Origin: Margaritifera margaritifera
Lineage: Eukaryota > Mollusca > Bivalvia > Unionida > Margaritiferidae
DNA length: 64,000 nt
Reading direction: 5' to 3'
NCBI GenBank assembly: GCA_029931535.1
Contig: JAQPZY010001625.1
Location: 2,729,001-2,793,000 of the forward strand
Shown: positions 33,838-45,962 of the stretch, piece after piece
How the letters are laid out: each line of letters begins with the position of its first letter
How positions within the stretch are numbered: position 1 is the stretch's first letter
Notes under the pieces: generated by a model
Databases searched by the model: none
What the model was told of the DNA's origin: nothing
What the model saw: the letters and a program-made list of their open reading frames with translations, nothing else
Program-made: the position numbers and the translations under genes

Positions 33838-35790
33838 TGATATGGTATTGAGACCCTTTTATTATGAGATATATGGTATTAAGATCTCTGTATTATGATA
33901 TGTATGGTATTGAAACAGATCTCTGTATTATGATATATATGGTATTGAGACAGACCTCATTATTATATGTATGGCACTGTGACAGACCTCTGTATTATGA
34001 TATGTATGGCACTGAGACAGACCTCTGTATTATATGTATGGTATTGAAACCTGTGTATTGCTATATGTATGGCAGTGAGGCAGACCTCTGTATTCTGATA
34101 TGAATGGTATTGAGACAGACCTCTGTATTATAGTGTATATGGTATTGAGACCTCTGTATTGTGATATGCATGGCACTGAGACAGACCTCTGTATTATATG
34201 TATGGTTTTGAGACAGACCTCTGTATTATGATATATAGCACTGAGACCTCTTTTAATGATATGTATGGCATTGAAACCTCTGTATTATAGTATATATGGT
34301 GTTGAGACCATTGTATTGTGATATGTTTGGCACTGAGACAGACCTCTGTATTATATGTATGGTATTGAGACTGATCTCTGTATTATGATGTATAGCATTG
34401 AGACATCTTTCTTATGATATGTATGGTATTGAGACCTCTGTATTATGATATATATGGTATTGAGACCTCTGTATTGTGATATATATGTCATTGAGACCTC
34501 TGTATTATGATATTAGGGCATTGAGGTCTCTGTATTGTGAGGGGCCCTGGGTGGCTGAATTGTCCAAGGCACTGACCTTTACAGATCACTTACACATCTT
34601 ACCTCTGTCTGCATAAGCATTGAGACAGACCTTTGTATTAATATATGCATGGTATTGAGAACTCTATATTGTGATATGTATGGCTCTGAGACCTCTGTAT
34701 TGTCATATGTATGGCATTGAGACAGACCTTTGTATTATGATATGCATGGTATTGAGACCTCTGTATTGTGACATGTATGGTATTGAGACCTGTGTATTGT
34801 GACATGTATGATATTGATAACTCTGTATTGCAACATGGTATTGAGACCTCTGTATGATGTGTATGGTATCGAGATATGTATGGTATTGAGACAGACCTTT
34901 GTATTGTGATATGCATTGTATTGAGACCTCTGTATTGTGCCATATATGGTATTGAGACCTCTGTATTGTGACATGTATGGTATGAGACCTCTGTATGATA
35001 TGTATGGTATTGAGACCTCTGTATTGTGACATGTATGGTTTTGAGACCGACCTCTGTATTATGATATATAGCACTGAGACCTCTTTTTATGATATGTATG
35101 ACATTGAAACTTCTGTGTTATAGTATAAATTGGTGTTGAGACTTCTGTATTGTGATATGTATGGCACTGTATGATATGTATGGTATTGAGACCTCTGTAT
35201 TGTGACATGTATGGTATTGAGGCCTCTGTATTGTGACATGTAATGCATTGAGACCTCTGTATTGTGACATGTATGGTTTTGAGACCTCTGTATTGTGATA
35301 TATATGGTGTTGAGACCTCTGTACTGTGATATGTATGGCACTATATGATATGTATGGAATTGAGACCTCTGTATTGTGACATGTATGGTATTGAGACCTC
35401 TGTATTGTGACATATATGGAATTGAGACCTCTGTATTGTGACATATGGTATTGAGACCTCTGTATTGTGACATATATGGTATTGAGACCTCTGTATTGCG
35501 ACATGTATGGTATTGAGACCTCTTGTGACATGTATGGTATTGAGACCTCTGTATGGTATTGAAACCTCTGCATTGTGATATGTATGGAATTGAGACCTCT
35601 GCATTGTGATATGTGTGGTATTGAGACCTCTGTATAATATGTGTGGTATTTAGACCTCTGTATTGTGACATGTATGGTATTGAGACATATGTGTGATATG
35701 TATGGTATTGAGACCTCTGTATTATGACATGTATGGTATTGAGATCTCTGTATTGTGATATGTACGGTATCAAGATCTCTGTTTTGCAAT
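33838..35790. repeat. 31-bp minisatellite, about 60 copies (2 kb)
   Basis: Unit 'ggtattgagacctctgtatt' plus 'gtgatatgtat'. Copies with extra 'acaga' after 'gagac' dominate in 33880-34380, while plain copies dominate after 34900. Interrupted at 34541-34618 by a SINE head. Long open frames on the minus strand are a side effect of unit lengths that mostly avoid stops. Confidence 0.95.
34541..34618 (+). mobile_element. SINE head without body, inside the satellite
   Basis: 'ggggccctgggtggctgaat' through 'acctctgtctgcataag' matches the first 78 bp of the 1825-2068 SINE: A box and the sequence up to the start of the B box. It returns abruptly to satellite sequence. The body and tail are absent. Confidence 0.8.
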
Positions 35791-35870
35791 ATCTATTATA
35801 TATTATTAATACACAGCTCTTTAACATACAATACAGTTCAGCTATAGAATACAGCACAGAATGTTTAAGC

Positions 35871-36393
35871 ATATCATTGAATTACACATGTCTATTATAA
35901 ATGTCAGTGTAATGATGTAATCTGAAGCGTGGTCCTCGTGATGACATATCATTGAATTACACATGTCTATAATAAATGTCAGTGTAATGATGTAATGTGT
36001 AGTGTGGTCCTTGTGATGACATATCATCAAATTACACGTCTATTATAAATGTCAGTGTAATGAAGTAATGTGTAGTGTGGTCCTTGTGATGACATATCAT
36101 TGAATTACACATGTCTATTACAAATGTCAGTGTAATGATGTAATGTGTAGTGGGTTCCTCATGATGACATATCACTGAATTACACATGTCTATTATAAAT
36201 GTCAGTGTAATGATGTAATGTGTAGTGTGGTCCTCATGATGACATATCATTGAATTACACATGTCTATTATAGATGTAAGTTTAATGATGTAATGTGTAG
36301 TGTAGTCCTCATGATGACATATCACTGAATTACACATGTCTATTATAAATGTCAGTGTAATGATGTAATGTGTAGTATGTTCCTCATGATGAC
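35871..36393. repeat. 75-bp minisatellite, 7 copies
   Basis: Unit starts 'catatcattgaattacacat' and continues 'gtctattataaatgtcagtg', 'taatgatgtaatgtgtagtg'. Copies are over 90% alike by eye, so the array is fairly recent. Confidence 0.95.
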
Positions 36394-36650
36394 ACTGAGC
36401 TTTACTGATAATCTGTTTGAAAAAAATTCCTTAGTTTTTGCAACAAGTGGCTGCTGTTTGTTACATCACAAAGCCACCAGCTGTCAAAATATCTGTTCCC
36501 ATTAGTGACATCATTTTGCATTTTATCAAATGGGACCTTTTCAAGATCTAGCTTGTGTTGCGGACATATTGAATAAACTTTGAGATTATTTTTTTTATAG
36601 TCAAATTAGGTTTGCCCAGTTTGTCCCCTGATAAATATATGTGATCTTAC

Positions 36651-36772
36651 CTTGAAATTATACAGATGAGCAAAAAGCTGAATTATGTTGTCCATCTCTT
36701 TTCCTTCACAGTAAGTGCCATGTTCATAAAGGTTGTAGAACCACTTGGTTAAGTTCTGTAGAAACACAGCAC
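36651..36772 (-). CDS. NOM1: NOM1 exon 7: MIF4G domain
   Basis: 122 nt, acceptor 'ctttctacag', donor 'aag|gtaaga'. Visible residues 405-445: AVFLQNLTKWFYNLYEHG, then GKEMDNIIQLFAHLYNFK. The family reads AHFLEAVVRKFD and GKECDNLFTVIAHLYNF. The split codon with exon 6 gives the Gly of the conserved GMEVGA junction. Confidence 0.95.
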
Positions 36773-36857
36773 CTGTAGAAAGCAACGGCAAAAATCTCTT
36801 GTACATAAATTTAGTAAATGCGAAATATTCAGAACATATAATTTGTCTAGTATTCAA

Positions 36858-37143
36858 ATTAACTACATGTACTTGTAATTAACTACATGTAATTGTAATT
36901 AACTACATGTAATTGTAATTAACTACATGTACTTGTATTTAACAACATGTACTTGTAATTAATTACATGTACTTGTAATTAACTACATGTACTTTTAATT
37001 AACTACATGTACTTGTAATTAACTACATGTACTTTTAATTAACTACATGTACTTGTAATTAACTACATGTACTTGTAATTAACTACATGTACTTTTAATT
37101 AACTACATGTACTTTTAATTAACTACATGTACTTGTATTTAAC
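36858..37143. repeat. 20-bp minisatellite, about 14 copies
   Basis: Unit 'aattaactacatgtacttgt' with few variants. The unit contains the palindrome ACATGT. The array starts 85 bp upstream of exon 7 in gene direction. Confidence 0.95.
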
Positions 37144-37673
37144 TTGCATTATAGTCTTAACACTAATGTATTTATGAACTCAGTTTATTGCTATATTTAC
37201 AAACAAATATTTGATTGTGAATTTTTTTATTTAAATGCATCTGCTTGCTGCATGGATGCAAACTCGTTCCATATTGATGGATTGCCCAAGTCAAAATTAT
37301 TATGCTTCTTCAAGAGTGTATTAATAAATCAACGTTTTTCTTTTTACAACAGTAACAAATGACTAAACCCAAAAATCTCCTTTAATGGGAAAATTACAGA
37401 AATGTAGCACATTTTACAAGGTACCTAGAAATGTGTCCACATGAGATGGATGCCCCCTCCAACAGGATGCAATTTATGGGGAAAGTAACATGTCAAAAAG
37501 AGACCAAACTCTGTAAACAAAGAGTCCCTCAAATGGACTGACACTCTACTAGTCAAAAAGAACTTCCAGGAATTGAAGATAAGACCTTTTCTTCTTGTTA
37601 ACTCCTGAGTGTTGAAACCATCTCTGATATTCTTAAATGATAATAAGATTTTCAAGATGGCCACCATTTGTTG

Positions 37674-37674
<1 letters not shown>

Positions 37675-37758
<84 letters not shown>
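37675..37758. repeat. (TA)n microsatellite, about 42 units
   Basis: Uninterrupted alternating TA, likely length-polymorphic and able to extrude as a cruciform. Apparent IYIY open frames here are artefacts. Confidence 0.98.
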
Positions 37759-37760
<2 letters not shown>

Positions 37761-37779
37761 ATTGGCACCATTTTCATTT

Positions 37780-38440
37780 AGGACCAACTAGGCATCATAA
37801 GAAGTCTTTTGGTGCAATACCATGTCAATATGACCATCCATTCTGAAGGAGTAGCAATAATAAGTTGGCTGTAGTGGTGGCCATATTGGATGTAAGATGG
37901 GCACCATGTTCATTAACGACCAATAAGATATAACAATTCTTTTGATGAAAAACCTATGTCAATATGACCATCCATTCAGGACAAGAAGCAATAACATTAT
38001 TTTTCTCTCTGGCCATCGTGGTGACCATATTGGCTGTCAGATCAGCATCGTTTTCATTAGGACCAACTAGACACCATAAGAAGTCTTCTGGTGAAAACCC
38101 GATGTCTAAATGACTTTCCATTGAGGAGGAATATCTATATAATTTTCAAGATGGCTGCTGTGGTGGCCATATTGAATGTCAGATCAGCACAATTTTTCAT
38201 TTAGAACCACCTAGACATCATAAGAAGTCTTTTAGTGAAAACCTTTTGTTGATATTACCAATTGTTCCGAAAGAGAAGTGATAACAAGATTTTCAAGGCC
38301 ATAGTGAACGCCAAAGTGGCACCATTTTCATGTAAGGCCAACCAGACCTTGGGATGAATGTGTGTGTCAAATTTCATGGCAATCCTCCAAGTAGTTTAGG
38401 AGGAGTAGCAACAACTTGTACTAATGGAGGGATGGAAGGA
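37780..38440 (+). mobile_element. Pearl-like tandem-core array (about 115-120 bp units)
   Basis: Five diverged units share 'tggtggccatattg.atgtcag', 'agcaccattttcatt', 'aggaccaactagacatcata', 'agaagtctttt.gtgaaaacc' and 'atatgaccatccattc'. A different core from the other arrays, but with the same phrase layout. It ends near 'gatggaaggaaaatggac'. Confidence 0.6.
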
Positions 38441-38639
38441 AAATGGACAATGGTCTATAACCAGGACAGCTAACAAGTTTTGGAAAAGATTGAAAACCAA
38501 AACTTTATCAGAGATTTTCAGTAAAGCCTCATTCACATTTTGATTTTAATCTATGAAGAGAGTTAAAAGTTCTTACGCAGAAATAAAATCCATGACATAC
38601 ATGATGTGAAATAACGAATGGACATGGATAACACACTAT

Positions 38640-38822
38640 ATGCCTCCTCTGTGGAGATTGCATGGGCATAAAAACTGCCATAATATCAAGCCCCCTCCAT
38701 GGAGACTGCAGGGGCATAAAGACTGCCAAGATGTCCTACATGGTGGTTGCAGGGGCATAACAACTGCCATGATGTCCCCCATGGAGATTTCAGGGTCATA
38801 AAAACTGCCAAAATGTCAAGCC
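38640..38822. repeat. About 55-bp tandem repeat, 3-4 copies
   Basis: 'ctccatggagattgcagggg' plus 'cataaaaactgccatgatgt' repeated with substitutions. Confidence 0.8.
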
Positions 38823-40469
38823 ACACAGGCCCTAAATGAAACAAACTTAAAATGTCCATGTGGAATTATATGATGATTCACACATAGCCCACAAAAAGAT
38901 ATGTCAGCAACCAACTTAAGTTTAATAAGCAACAAACGAACAACAGCTAATTGCAGATGGGCAATGCTTCATAATTCAATAATTATGCAAACTCTTTCAT
39001 AATTTCTGTTGAAAATGAAATTGTCCCAAAGTTGCTCTCCTGCGTTAAAAATGATAGCTCTTACAAAAGTGCTAATTTCAAATGTGATTTATGAGTTGCA
39101 TAATTACTATCATTAGGTGATTTGATCACCTGAAATTATTCAATCAATTCATAATTTTCATTTGTAATAGGCACAAATGTAAGAGTCCATGTTTAAATCA
39201 TGATTTTATTAACTAAAACTGCAAATCAGAGTGACTCTGATTCAAATTCGCCTGACATGATAGCTGTGCCTTACATATTATCATTTCATGAGATATTACA
39301 CATGTGTAATATTGGAAAATATGAGATGGTCTGTGAATCATAATCTCATGCATCATGACACTAATTACGTTCCTTATATCGTCGACTGTCTGCACTTCGT
39401 TCTCATCCTTAATTCATGTATCAGGTTTTTTGCAAGTTCACGTGCTTGGTTTTAGATCCTGATGTATTTAACTGGTGCAACAGTATTCGCTGACAGTGAC
39501 AGCAAGTGTTGATTAAGAAAATTTGACAAAATAAGATTTAAATATGTACTAAAATTAAAATCAAAGAAAACACAATGAAAAATATCGAATTTAACTAATG
39601 CCACATTTGCTTCAAAGTCTGTGGCCCTGGAGTGAGTGTTATCTGTTCAAGCCAGGGCCGCTGTTCACATGTGGGCTTTCTTTACCTTTTGATTAACAGG
39701 GAACCCATGTCTGGAATTTCTGAGACAGCAAAAGCAGTGTAAACCGTTTTTTTTTAAAAAAAACTCTAACATGTATTTCTTATACAATATTGGAAAAAAT
39801 CCACTGGAAAATATACAGTATGGAACTCTTCATTGGAGTATTTTAAAGCAAGAAAATAAAAAATCTTTGTTGTGAAAAAGCCTAAAAAAAACGTCAAAAA
39901 TTCACCATATGTTTTTAAATTTGACAACTGTATCTAAATAGCTTGAAGAAATTTTTTTTAAATGCACCATATTTTTTAATTATTATATTTTTATCATTAT
40001 TATTTATAAATTTTTGTTGCAATAAAATTTGCTTTTAAAAGCAATAAAATATATTATAGATGCAAATAATAATAAGAGATACAAAAGTGATCAATTTCTA
40101 CACCTTGGCCGAATTGGTATATTCCAACGATGGACAAACTTCGGTAAATATACAAACTTCGACACGCTCAGAAAAATGGTAACTCACAAATGATTTAGAG
40201 GGTTTATAAACATTTTTTAATGATTAATTAAGCAGATACAGTTGAATACTTTCCATAGTTTTCAATGTGTTCTAATGTATTGTTCAAAACCCCACAAATG
40301 ACAAAACAGTAAAGCACCAATAACACAAACATGAACCAATACTTAACAGCACTTAATTGACTCATTCTGTCCCAGTATAAAGTTTCTCCTGCCTGCCAAC
40401 TCAATCACTCGTACAATAAATTCTGATCCTGCAGCAGTTCAAGATAACAAAGTTTGACAGTAAACTGAC

Positions 40470-40669
40470 CAACTTCCATTCCAACATTTCCATGAAGAAT
40501 GGCCACCAGCATCATCAGTTCCATGCTGAGCCTCTCGGGGGTCAGGACAGGAGAGATACACGCCTCTAGGATGATTGATATCAGACATGAATTTACGTCT
40601 GCTCGACTGTTGGACATATACAGCTCCTCTATCTGAGAGCTGATCGGCTGCATATTGTTTTCACTTGCT
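40470..40669 (-). CDS. NOM1: NOM1 exon 6: start of MIF4G domain
   Basis: 200 nt, acceptor 'actttcag', donor 'ttg|gtcagt'. Visible residues 338-404 contain SENNMQPISSQIEELYMSNS, then CLISIILEACISPVLTPERL and LVAILHGNVGMEV. The family has SE.NLASISGQLEELYMAHSR and LVSILHHTVGIEVG. This is the N-terminal pair of helices of the MIF4G fold. It joins exon 5 through an Arg codon (AG|A). Confidence 0.97.
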
Positions 40670-40983
40670 CTGAAAGTAAATTTTAGGATTATTAGAAGGT
40701 GTCACATAAGCTTTTATTCAATATGAAATTTCAGGGATCCTAAAACCCCTGTATTTGCCGGACATGTCCAGCAGATCAAAGGTTTTGACTGGTATATACT
40801 ATGAGAAACCAAACATTGGTCATAGGAGTTCTGAAATATTATCATATCAACTTGTCTTTGATTTTGTTAATCCATTTAACTGTGAAATAAACACCGTAAC
40901 AAAGTAAAATTCAAAGTTTACTAGGTCTAGTATACAGATTATTTCTTTGTCGAACAATTAATAAAGATGTTGCAGACTAAGCT

Positions 40984-41204
40984 TACCATATCTACTTGCG
41001 TATAAGCTAGTTCCAAATGCAAACAACATAGATCCTGATCTGCCGTCACATAATGTGCCAGCAGATCAGGGTCTATGTTGTTTGTTCTACTGATTAGTCC
41101 TTACAAACTGCATAGACCCAGATCTGCTGGCACATTGTGCGATGGCAGATCTGGGTCTATGCAGTATGCAGTTGGTATCAGATTATATGCAAGTATATAC
41201 GGTA
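40984..41204. mobile_element. 221-bp TIR/triple-hairpin element, copy 5
   Basis: Ends 'taccatatctacttgcg' and 'gcaagtatatacggta'. Both internal hairpins are present and well conserved. Confidence 0.88.
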
Positions 41205-42275
41205 ATTCAAAAAGGAGGCTAGGTCCAATTTACAGTTTCTTTGTCAGACAATCAACAGAGGTTTCGTCGACTAAGTGTGTTTGGTCAGTATGTTTCCCAA
41301 TTATTGAAATGCTCTATAACCACAAAACACAAGACAAACTGATGTCAAAGCTTATCTCCTGGACTTATCAAAAACCCTTTAACTGAATGACTGCCCCAGG
41401 ATCAGTACTAACAGACATTAAATATGTCCCTTACACAATGTGGTTTGTGTCAAGGTGTGTCAGCACATGCCATCTTTAGAGCAAAATATGTGAAGCCTTG
41501 GCCCGAATTACAAAAAAAAAAAGATACTAGCTACAACAACTAACTTTTATTACCATCCTCCAAGACTTATTTGGGCACCTGATCAAATAAAACATCACCA
41601 TCCAACTTTACCAGAAATGCATGTTAATTAGGTGTTATGTATTTTCGAGGTAACAAGTCAACTTGTCACAAAATATTAATTAATTTTTTAAAACAGTAGA
41701 ATGAAATAAAATACTGTTATTGGATGAAATTCTAAAGAAGATATTTCTCCCCAAAAAATGAGTTTTATAATAATTAGTTTCAGAAGAAACCAGTTAATCA
41801 TGGAAGGATAATACTAACACTAAAGCAGCAGCATATCCGGAACCGAAAATGACCCATTTTCCGGTACATTTAATAATTATGTATATCAATGTCTTCTCTT
41901 TTGTCACAACTTTTGATATCTCTTTTGAATGTTTTTTTATATTAAATTTCACAAATATATGCCTGCCACATAATTTTTAGTGAAAAATATCCAGCAAGAG
42001 CCATTACAATTTCAGGATCTCTAACATATATATATATATAGTGATAAGTGGGCAGTTCATATTGCTTCACATGACTACCTTTCTCTGGGGGGGGGGGGGG
42101 GGGTGTTTAAATTGAACCCCTAAAACCCTCTCTAAATCCTCCATGTAATTCAACAATTCATAAATTCCAGGATTCAGAAGTCAATGTCAAATGAGCAAAA
42201 GTTTCAAATTCTATTAATCAAATAAGTGCAAAAACTTTGTGACACTCATTTATATTGCTTCTTGATTTTACCATA

Positions 42276-43801
42276 TACACTGCTCCCTCGATAGCTCGCA
42301 CCCTGATAACTCGTGAACCCACTTATAACGCGGGGTCAGGTGTCTTTCCCATTTTTTAAAACTAGAAAATAAAAAAAAAAATTGGCCCCTATTTGTTGAA
42401 CGTGAAAAAAATCACGATCAAAATTAGTAAATGAAACCTTGATATATCCCTTGTTTCATCGTCAAAAACAGTGGTTAGCATCTGGAAATTCAAATCAACA
42501 TCATAAAATTTTCAACTTTTAAAAAGAAGTCATATAGTTTGCTCAATTTTCTTTCCAAACAACATTCTCAGTATACTGTAAATAACAATATTCTACGAAA
42601 TTTCGATCAATGAAAATGTCACTAATACCTACTGGTGGCAACACTTTAAAAAATAAATACCAATTAAATAAGTTTTGTCAAGTGAAATTCGTGTTTTAGT
42701 TCTATCTTTTAATTCAGTTTCAGTGTAATCATCCTAAATGCAATATGCCCTCTTCTATTCAAACGTGAAAAATATAATTGAACCGACCCAGCTATGTCCA
42801 CGTGTGTTTCCGTGAGAACCTAATTAAGTGCCCACCATTTTTTATCTCGACTCGTGGAAGTATTTGTTGCGTTGCTACACTTAGTTAAAGCAGACCTGCT
42901 TTGTATTATCATGTTAATTATGTCTTTTGTATCAAATCAAATAAAGGGGATGGAATAAAAGAAAAGTTAAAAGGCATGCAAATCCTACCTGCGTAAGAGC
43001 TAGCAGTCACGGCCGTGTGTCAGGTCAACTCATTTCAATTGATCAATTGAACACTGTTATAATCAGTATTATGTAAGTAATATAATTAAACTACCTCAAA
43101 TTAGCCTACTCATTCACAAATGCAATCAAAGATAGTAAGGCAACCAAGCCAAATGAGTGCTTGGTGAATAAAAAGCTTTGTTTTACAGATACAATTCATT
43201 ATGGAGAAGCGAGTTCCAGAGCTTGTATTGAACTTAAAATTTCTAACTTGCTACTCAAGAGATTTCCTCAAGGATGAGAAGAAGTTTCACTGTTAGTTGC
43301 AATGAAATCATGGCATCCATATTTTATTAATAGAACACTAAATAAATTGAGTTTCTATGTTGACAGTTGTTTCACGAAAAAAATGTCTCTAGTTTGTAAA
43401 AAAAAGGAATCTTGTTTAGTTGTGAAGCGACAACAACAAAAAGCAGTGACGTAATACAAAATGTTTTCGCGTACACGTGTTGTTGAAACCGCTTGGACTA
43501 ATGTTGTTAACGATCTTTCAGAGGTTAGGTATCTTGAAAATAAATGTAATTTATACAAAAAAGCAAACTACTACATTAGAAAAAAGCTCTTTATTGACAA
43601 TTATTCCCAATGTAATTATAAAACAAGTATTCAGCCATTAAACAGCCCTGTTACCCCCCCACTGCGGTTTTCTCGATGTCCAGTGGGGATGGCACCCTCT
43701 TCTTCATTTTATTTAGGTCCCTCGGTAACTCGCACCCTCACTTATAGTGCAGTCTATGTTTTTGGACCCCATTGTGTGCGAGTTATCGAGGGAGAGGTGT
43801 A
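42276..43801. mobile_element. TIR DNA transposon relic, 1526 bp
   Basis: The left end 'tacactgctccctcgatagc' plus 'tcgcacc' and the right end, reversed, 'tacacctctccctcgataac' plus 'tcgcac' match over about 27 bp and are bounded by TA. Subterminal blocks also echo each other: 'acttataacgcgg' on the left, and 'cggtaactcgcaccctcact' plus 'tatagtgc' on the right. 'CTCCCTCG.TAACTCG'-type ends are common in pogo/Tigger-like elements. The interior has no transposase that I recognise; one open frame of 135 codons (43461-43868) has no family features. Confidence 0.75.
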
Positions 43802-44219
43802 TTGTCACTATGTGATATACAAGTTTTATGACATGATGTTAGAACACTATTATGATATGATGTTATAACACTAATAAATGCAAATTTTATATGATAAAAT
43901 GATACCTGGCCACCTTCATGATTTCATTTTTCACAGTAAAATTTAAATGATTATTGTTTATTTCTCCTGCAGGTTTTAGCATAACAGCCATGTTGGAGAA
44001 TTTCTTAAAATTGAGTTTAGAATTTTCTTTCTCTTATAGTTGACCACAGAATGAATTACCTATACCATAGTCCACTATAACTATGAACACGAATCACTAG
44101 AGTCACAACAAAAAAATCTCAGGTTAAAAATTTAAAGTCATAGAAATCTTAAACTCTATGCAAAGGGGGAACCATCCATGAAGTTCAATCTTGGTAGTTG
44201 CCATAAAACTTCTAAAGTA

Positions 44220-44428
44220 ATTTGTTTCTTTAATTGGTTTGTTAATTTGTTTTAATGGTACATCAGCACATGAAAGATTAATTGCCAAAAACAAGTCTAG
44301 TAAAGTGAGACTAGTAAAGCCCACAGATAAATCATGGCAGCCAACCTGGCCTGATCCAGGCAGGATTTGAACCTGTACCCTTCTGTTGGCGAGACCACCA
44401 CACTAACCACTAAGCCGCTATGGCTCTG
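44220..44428 (-). mobile_element. tRNA-headed SINE, second family
   Basis: On the minus strand 'tagcggcttagtggttagtg' is the A box region and 'caggttcaaatcctg' carries a consensus B box (GGTTCAAATCC). The 3' part reads 'ttcatgtgctgatgtaccat' then 'taaaacaaattaacaaacca', similar in layout to the 'tcatgtgctgaaaaatggcg' plus 'ttaaaccca' tail of the 1825 family. It is not a tRNA gene: the acceptor stem does not pair. Confidence 0.65.
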
Positions 44429-44476
44429 GAAGTCATATGGTAATAAGTGTAAAGACAGACAAGTGAACAGAAAGAC

Positions 44477-44905
44477 ATAATCATATTCAATCTAGTACAA
44501 AGCTCTAGTATAGTGTTTGTAGTTAGGCAGGTGGAATAATTTATATCATAATCATATTCAATCTAGTACAAAGCTGTAGTATAGTGTTTGTAGTTAGGCA
44601 GGTGGAATAATTTATATCATAATCATATTCAATCTAGTACAAAGCTGTAGTATAGTGTTTGTAGTTAGGCAGGTTGAATAATTTATATCATAATCATATT
44701 CAATCTAGTACAAAGCTGTAGTATAGTGTTTGTAGTTAGGCAGGTGGAATAATTGATATCATAATCATATTCAATCTAGTACAAAGCTCTAGTATAGTGT
44801 TTGTAGTTAGGCAGGTGGAATAATTGATATCATAATCATATTGAATCTAGTACAAAGCTGTAGTATAGTGTTTGTAGTTAGGCAGGTGGAATAATTTATA
44901 TCATA
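44477..44905. repeat. 71-bp tandem repeat, 6 nearly identical copies
   Basis: Unit starts 'ataatcatattcaatctagt' and includes 'gtttgtagttaggcaggtgg'. Copies differ at one to three positions each, so expansion was recent. Confidence 0.96.
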
Positions 44906-45246
44906 AAAATAAATGAATTAGAAAAAAAGCATGAATAGTATTTGTGCAAACTAAAATGTTAACAGACTTCATTTTAAGGTGAGATACTGATTTTAAATCA
45001 TTTAAACATTCAAGATCATCAGAATGTGCATTATTCACATTTTTCTGTTTCTGAACAAGTTCTATTATATCTGTAGAGTTAGAAATGCTTTCACTTTGAC
45101 ATAGTAATCTGGCAAATCTTCCACCTGTACCATTTTGGACACCTTGTATGCTTTGAGTTGCCGACATTTTAAAAATCCTTCTGGCACATTATAGGCATTC
45201 TGTTTGCTACTGGTACACAAATGGCATTGAAGTATATAATACATAC

Positions 45247-45745
45247 CTGTTAATCAGACCTTTCAGCTGTTTTTTCAACCTTGCCAACTGATGCTTTTTC
45301 TTCTCATCTATCTCACCCATCATCATTCTTTTGGCAGGGGGAACATAGGTGCCATATGCCTTTGAAGGATCTTGTACAATGTTTCCATGTTTATCTCGTA
45401 ATCGTCCATATATGTCTTCCTTCAACACAGAACCTGACATACTTGAAGACGAATCCTTTTTAGTTTTACCATCACTTTTAGTAGTTTTATTTTTTAAATC
45501 AATATTAAATAACTCCACCTCATTCTCTTCTTCCTCCTCCTTCTCTTCCTCTTTCTCCTCCTCCTCTTTCTTTTCCTCTTCATCCTCCTCCTCTTCTTCA
45601 CTAGTAGGGATGTTGGCCCATCTAACTTGTTTTCCTTTTGAAGATTCTTTTGTTTCCTCCTGCCTTTTCTTTCCTGTTCCTAATTTAAGAACTGATCTGA
45701 CCATTCTAACCGTCTCCAGGGATAATGGACTTTTCTGCATGGAGC
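45247..45745 (-). CDS. NOM1: NOM1 exon 5: acidic region, PP1-docking candidate, pre-MIF4G block
   Basis: 499 nt, the longest exon, acceptor 'ttttaattgcag', donor 'aacag|gtatgt'. Visible residues 172-337. In order: SMQKSPLSLETVRMVRSVL; KQVRW (residues 210-214), which fits the RVxF docking consensus for protein phosphatase 1; an E/K run of about 30 residues; then the conserved block DIYGRLRDKHGNIVQDPSKA, YVPPAKRM and KKHQLARLKKQLKGLINR. That last block (YGRLRD..GN.V, YVPP..R, LKGLLNRLSE) is the family's entry into MIF4G. The opposite strand shows a poly-Ser open frame, which is a shadow. Confidence 0.97.
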
Positions 45746-45860
45746 CTGCAATTAAAAAAAATTCATTCTTGGATATAAGGTATGCTGTGAATTCAATTAA
45801 TATCTTGGGGATCAATTTTTGTGGTAATGCAAATGATGACATTTTCATTGGTACATAAAT

Positions 45861-45962
45861 CCATGGATTGGGAAAGGGAACTCCTGTTGTTTCTATGGAT
45901 TGGGCAAGGGGAACCCTGGTTGTTTCCATGGATTGGGCAAGGGGTCTCCTGTTGTTTCCATG
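45861..45962. repeat. 34-bp tandem repeat, 3 copies
   Basis: 'ccatggattgggcaagggga' plus 'accctggttgttt', starting about 115 bp upstream of exon 5 in gene direction. Confidence 0.9.

Larger units (their letters stand above)
31385..36650 (-). other. NOM1: NOM1 intron 7 (5.3 kb)
   Basis: Donor 'aag|gtaaga', acceptor at 31385-31386. More than half is tandem arrays: 32130-32545, 33838-35790 (with a SINE head inside) and 35871-36393. A tRNA-like SINE fragment is at 33120-33215. Nothing recognised in 31387-32125, 32550-33115 or 33220-33830. Confidence 0.85.
36773..40469 (-). other. NOM1: NOM1 intron 6 (3.7 kb)
   Basis: Donor 'ttg|gtcagt', acceptor at 36773-36774. Holds a 20-bp array at 36858-37143, (TA)n at 37675-37758, a pearl-like array at 37780-38440 and a 55-bp repeat at 38640-38822. 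Nothing recognised in 37145-37670 or 38825-40469 (AT-rich). Confidence 0.85.
40670..45246 (-). other. NOM1: NOM1 intron 5 (4.6 kb)
   Basis: Donor 'aacag|gtatgt', acceptor at 40670-40671. Holds the 221-bp element at 40984-41204, a G-run near 42089-42104, a 1.5 kb TIR element at 42276-43801, a SINE at 44220-44428 and a 71-bp array at 44477-44905. Nothing recognised in 41205-42275 apart from short TA runs, or in 43802-44215. Confidence 0.85.

Noticed and set aside
35087..35872. 261-residue open frame with repeated IHVTIQRSQYHT
   Set aside because: Lies entirely in the 31-bp satellite; several frames are open at once and the repeat unit explains it.
37425..37791. IYIYIY-containing frames on both strands (also near 49472-49706)
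   Set aside because: Translation of (TA)n microsatellites.
42060..42110. G-run as a G-quadruplex regulatory site (also C-runs at 20153 and 30163)
   Set aside because: Simple homopolymers deep in introns with no further support.
43461..43868. 135-residue plus-strand frame starting MFSRTRVVETAW
   Set aside because: No recognisable domain; lies mostly in a decayed TIR element and runs through its end, so not treated as a gene.
44359..44426. Possible tRNA gene on the minus strand with perfect B box
   Set aside because: Acceptor stem does not pair and a SINE tail follows; annotated as a SINE.
45349..45858. 169-residue plus-strand frame with long Ser runs
   Set aside because: Exact antisense shadow of the Glu-rich NOM1 exon 5.
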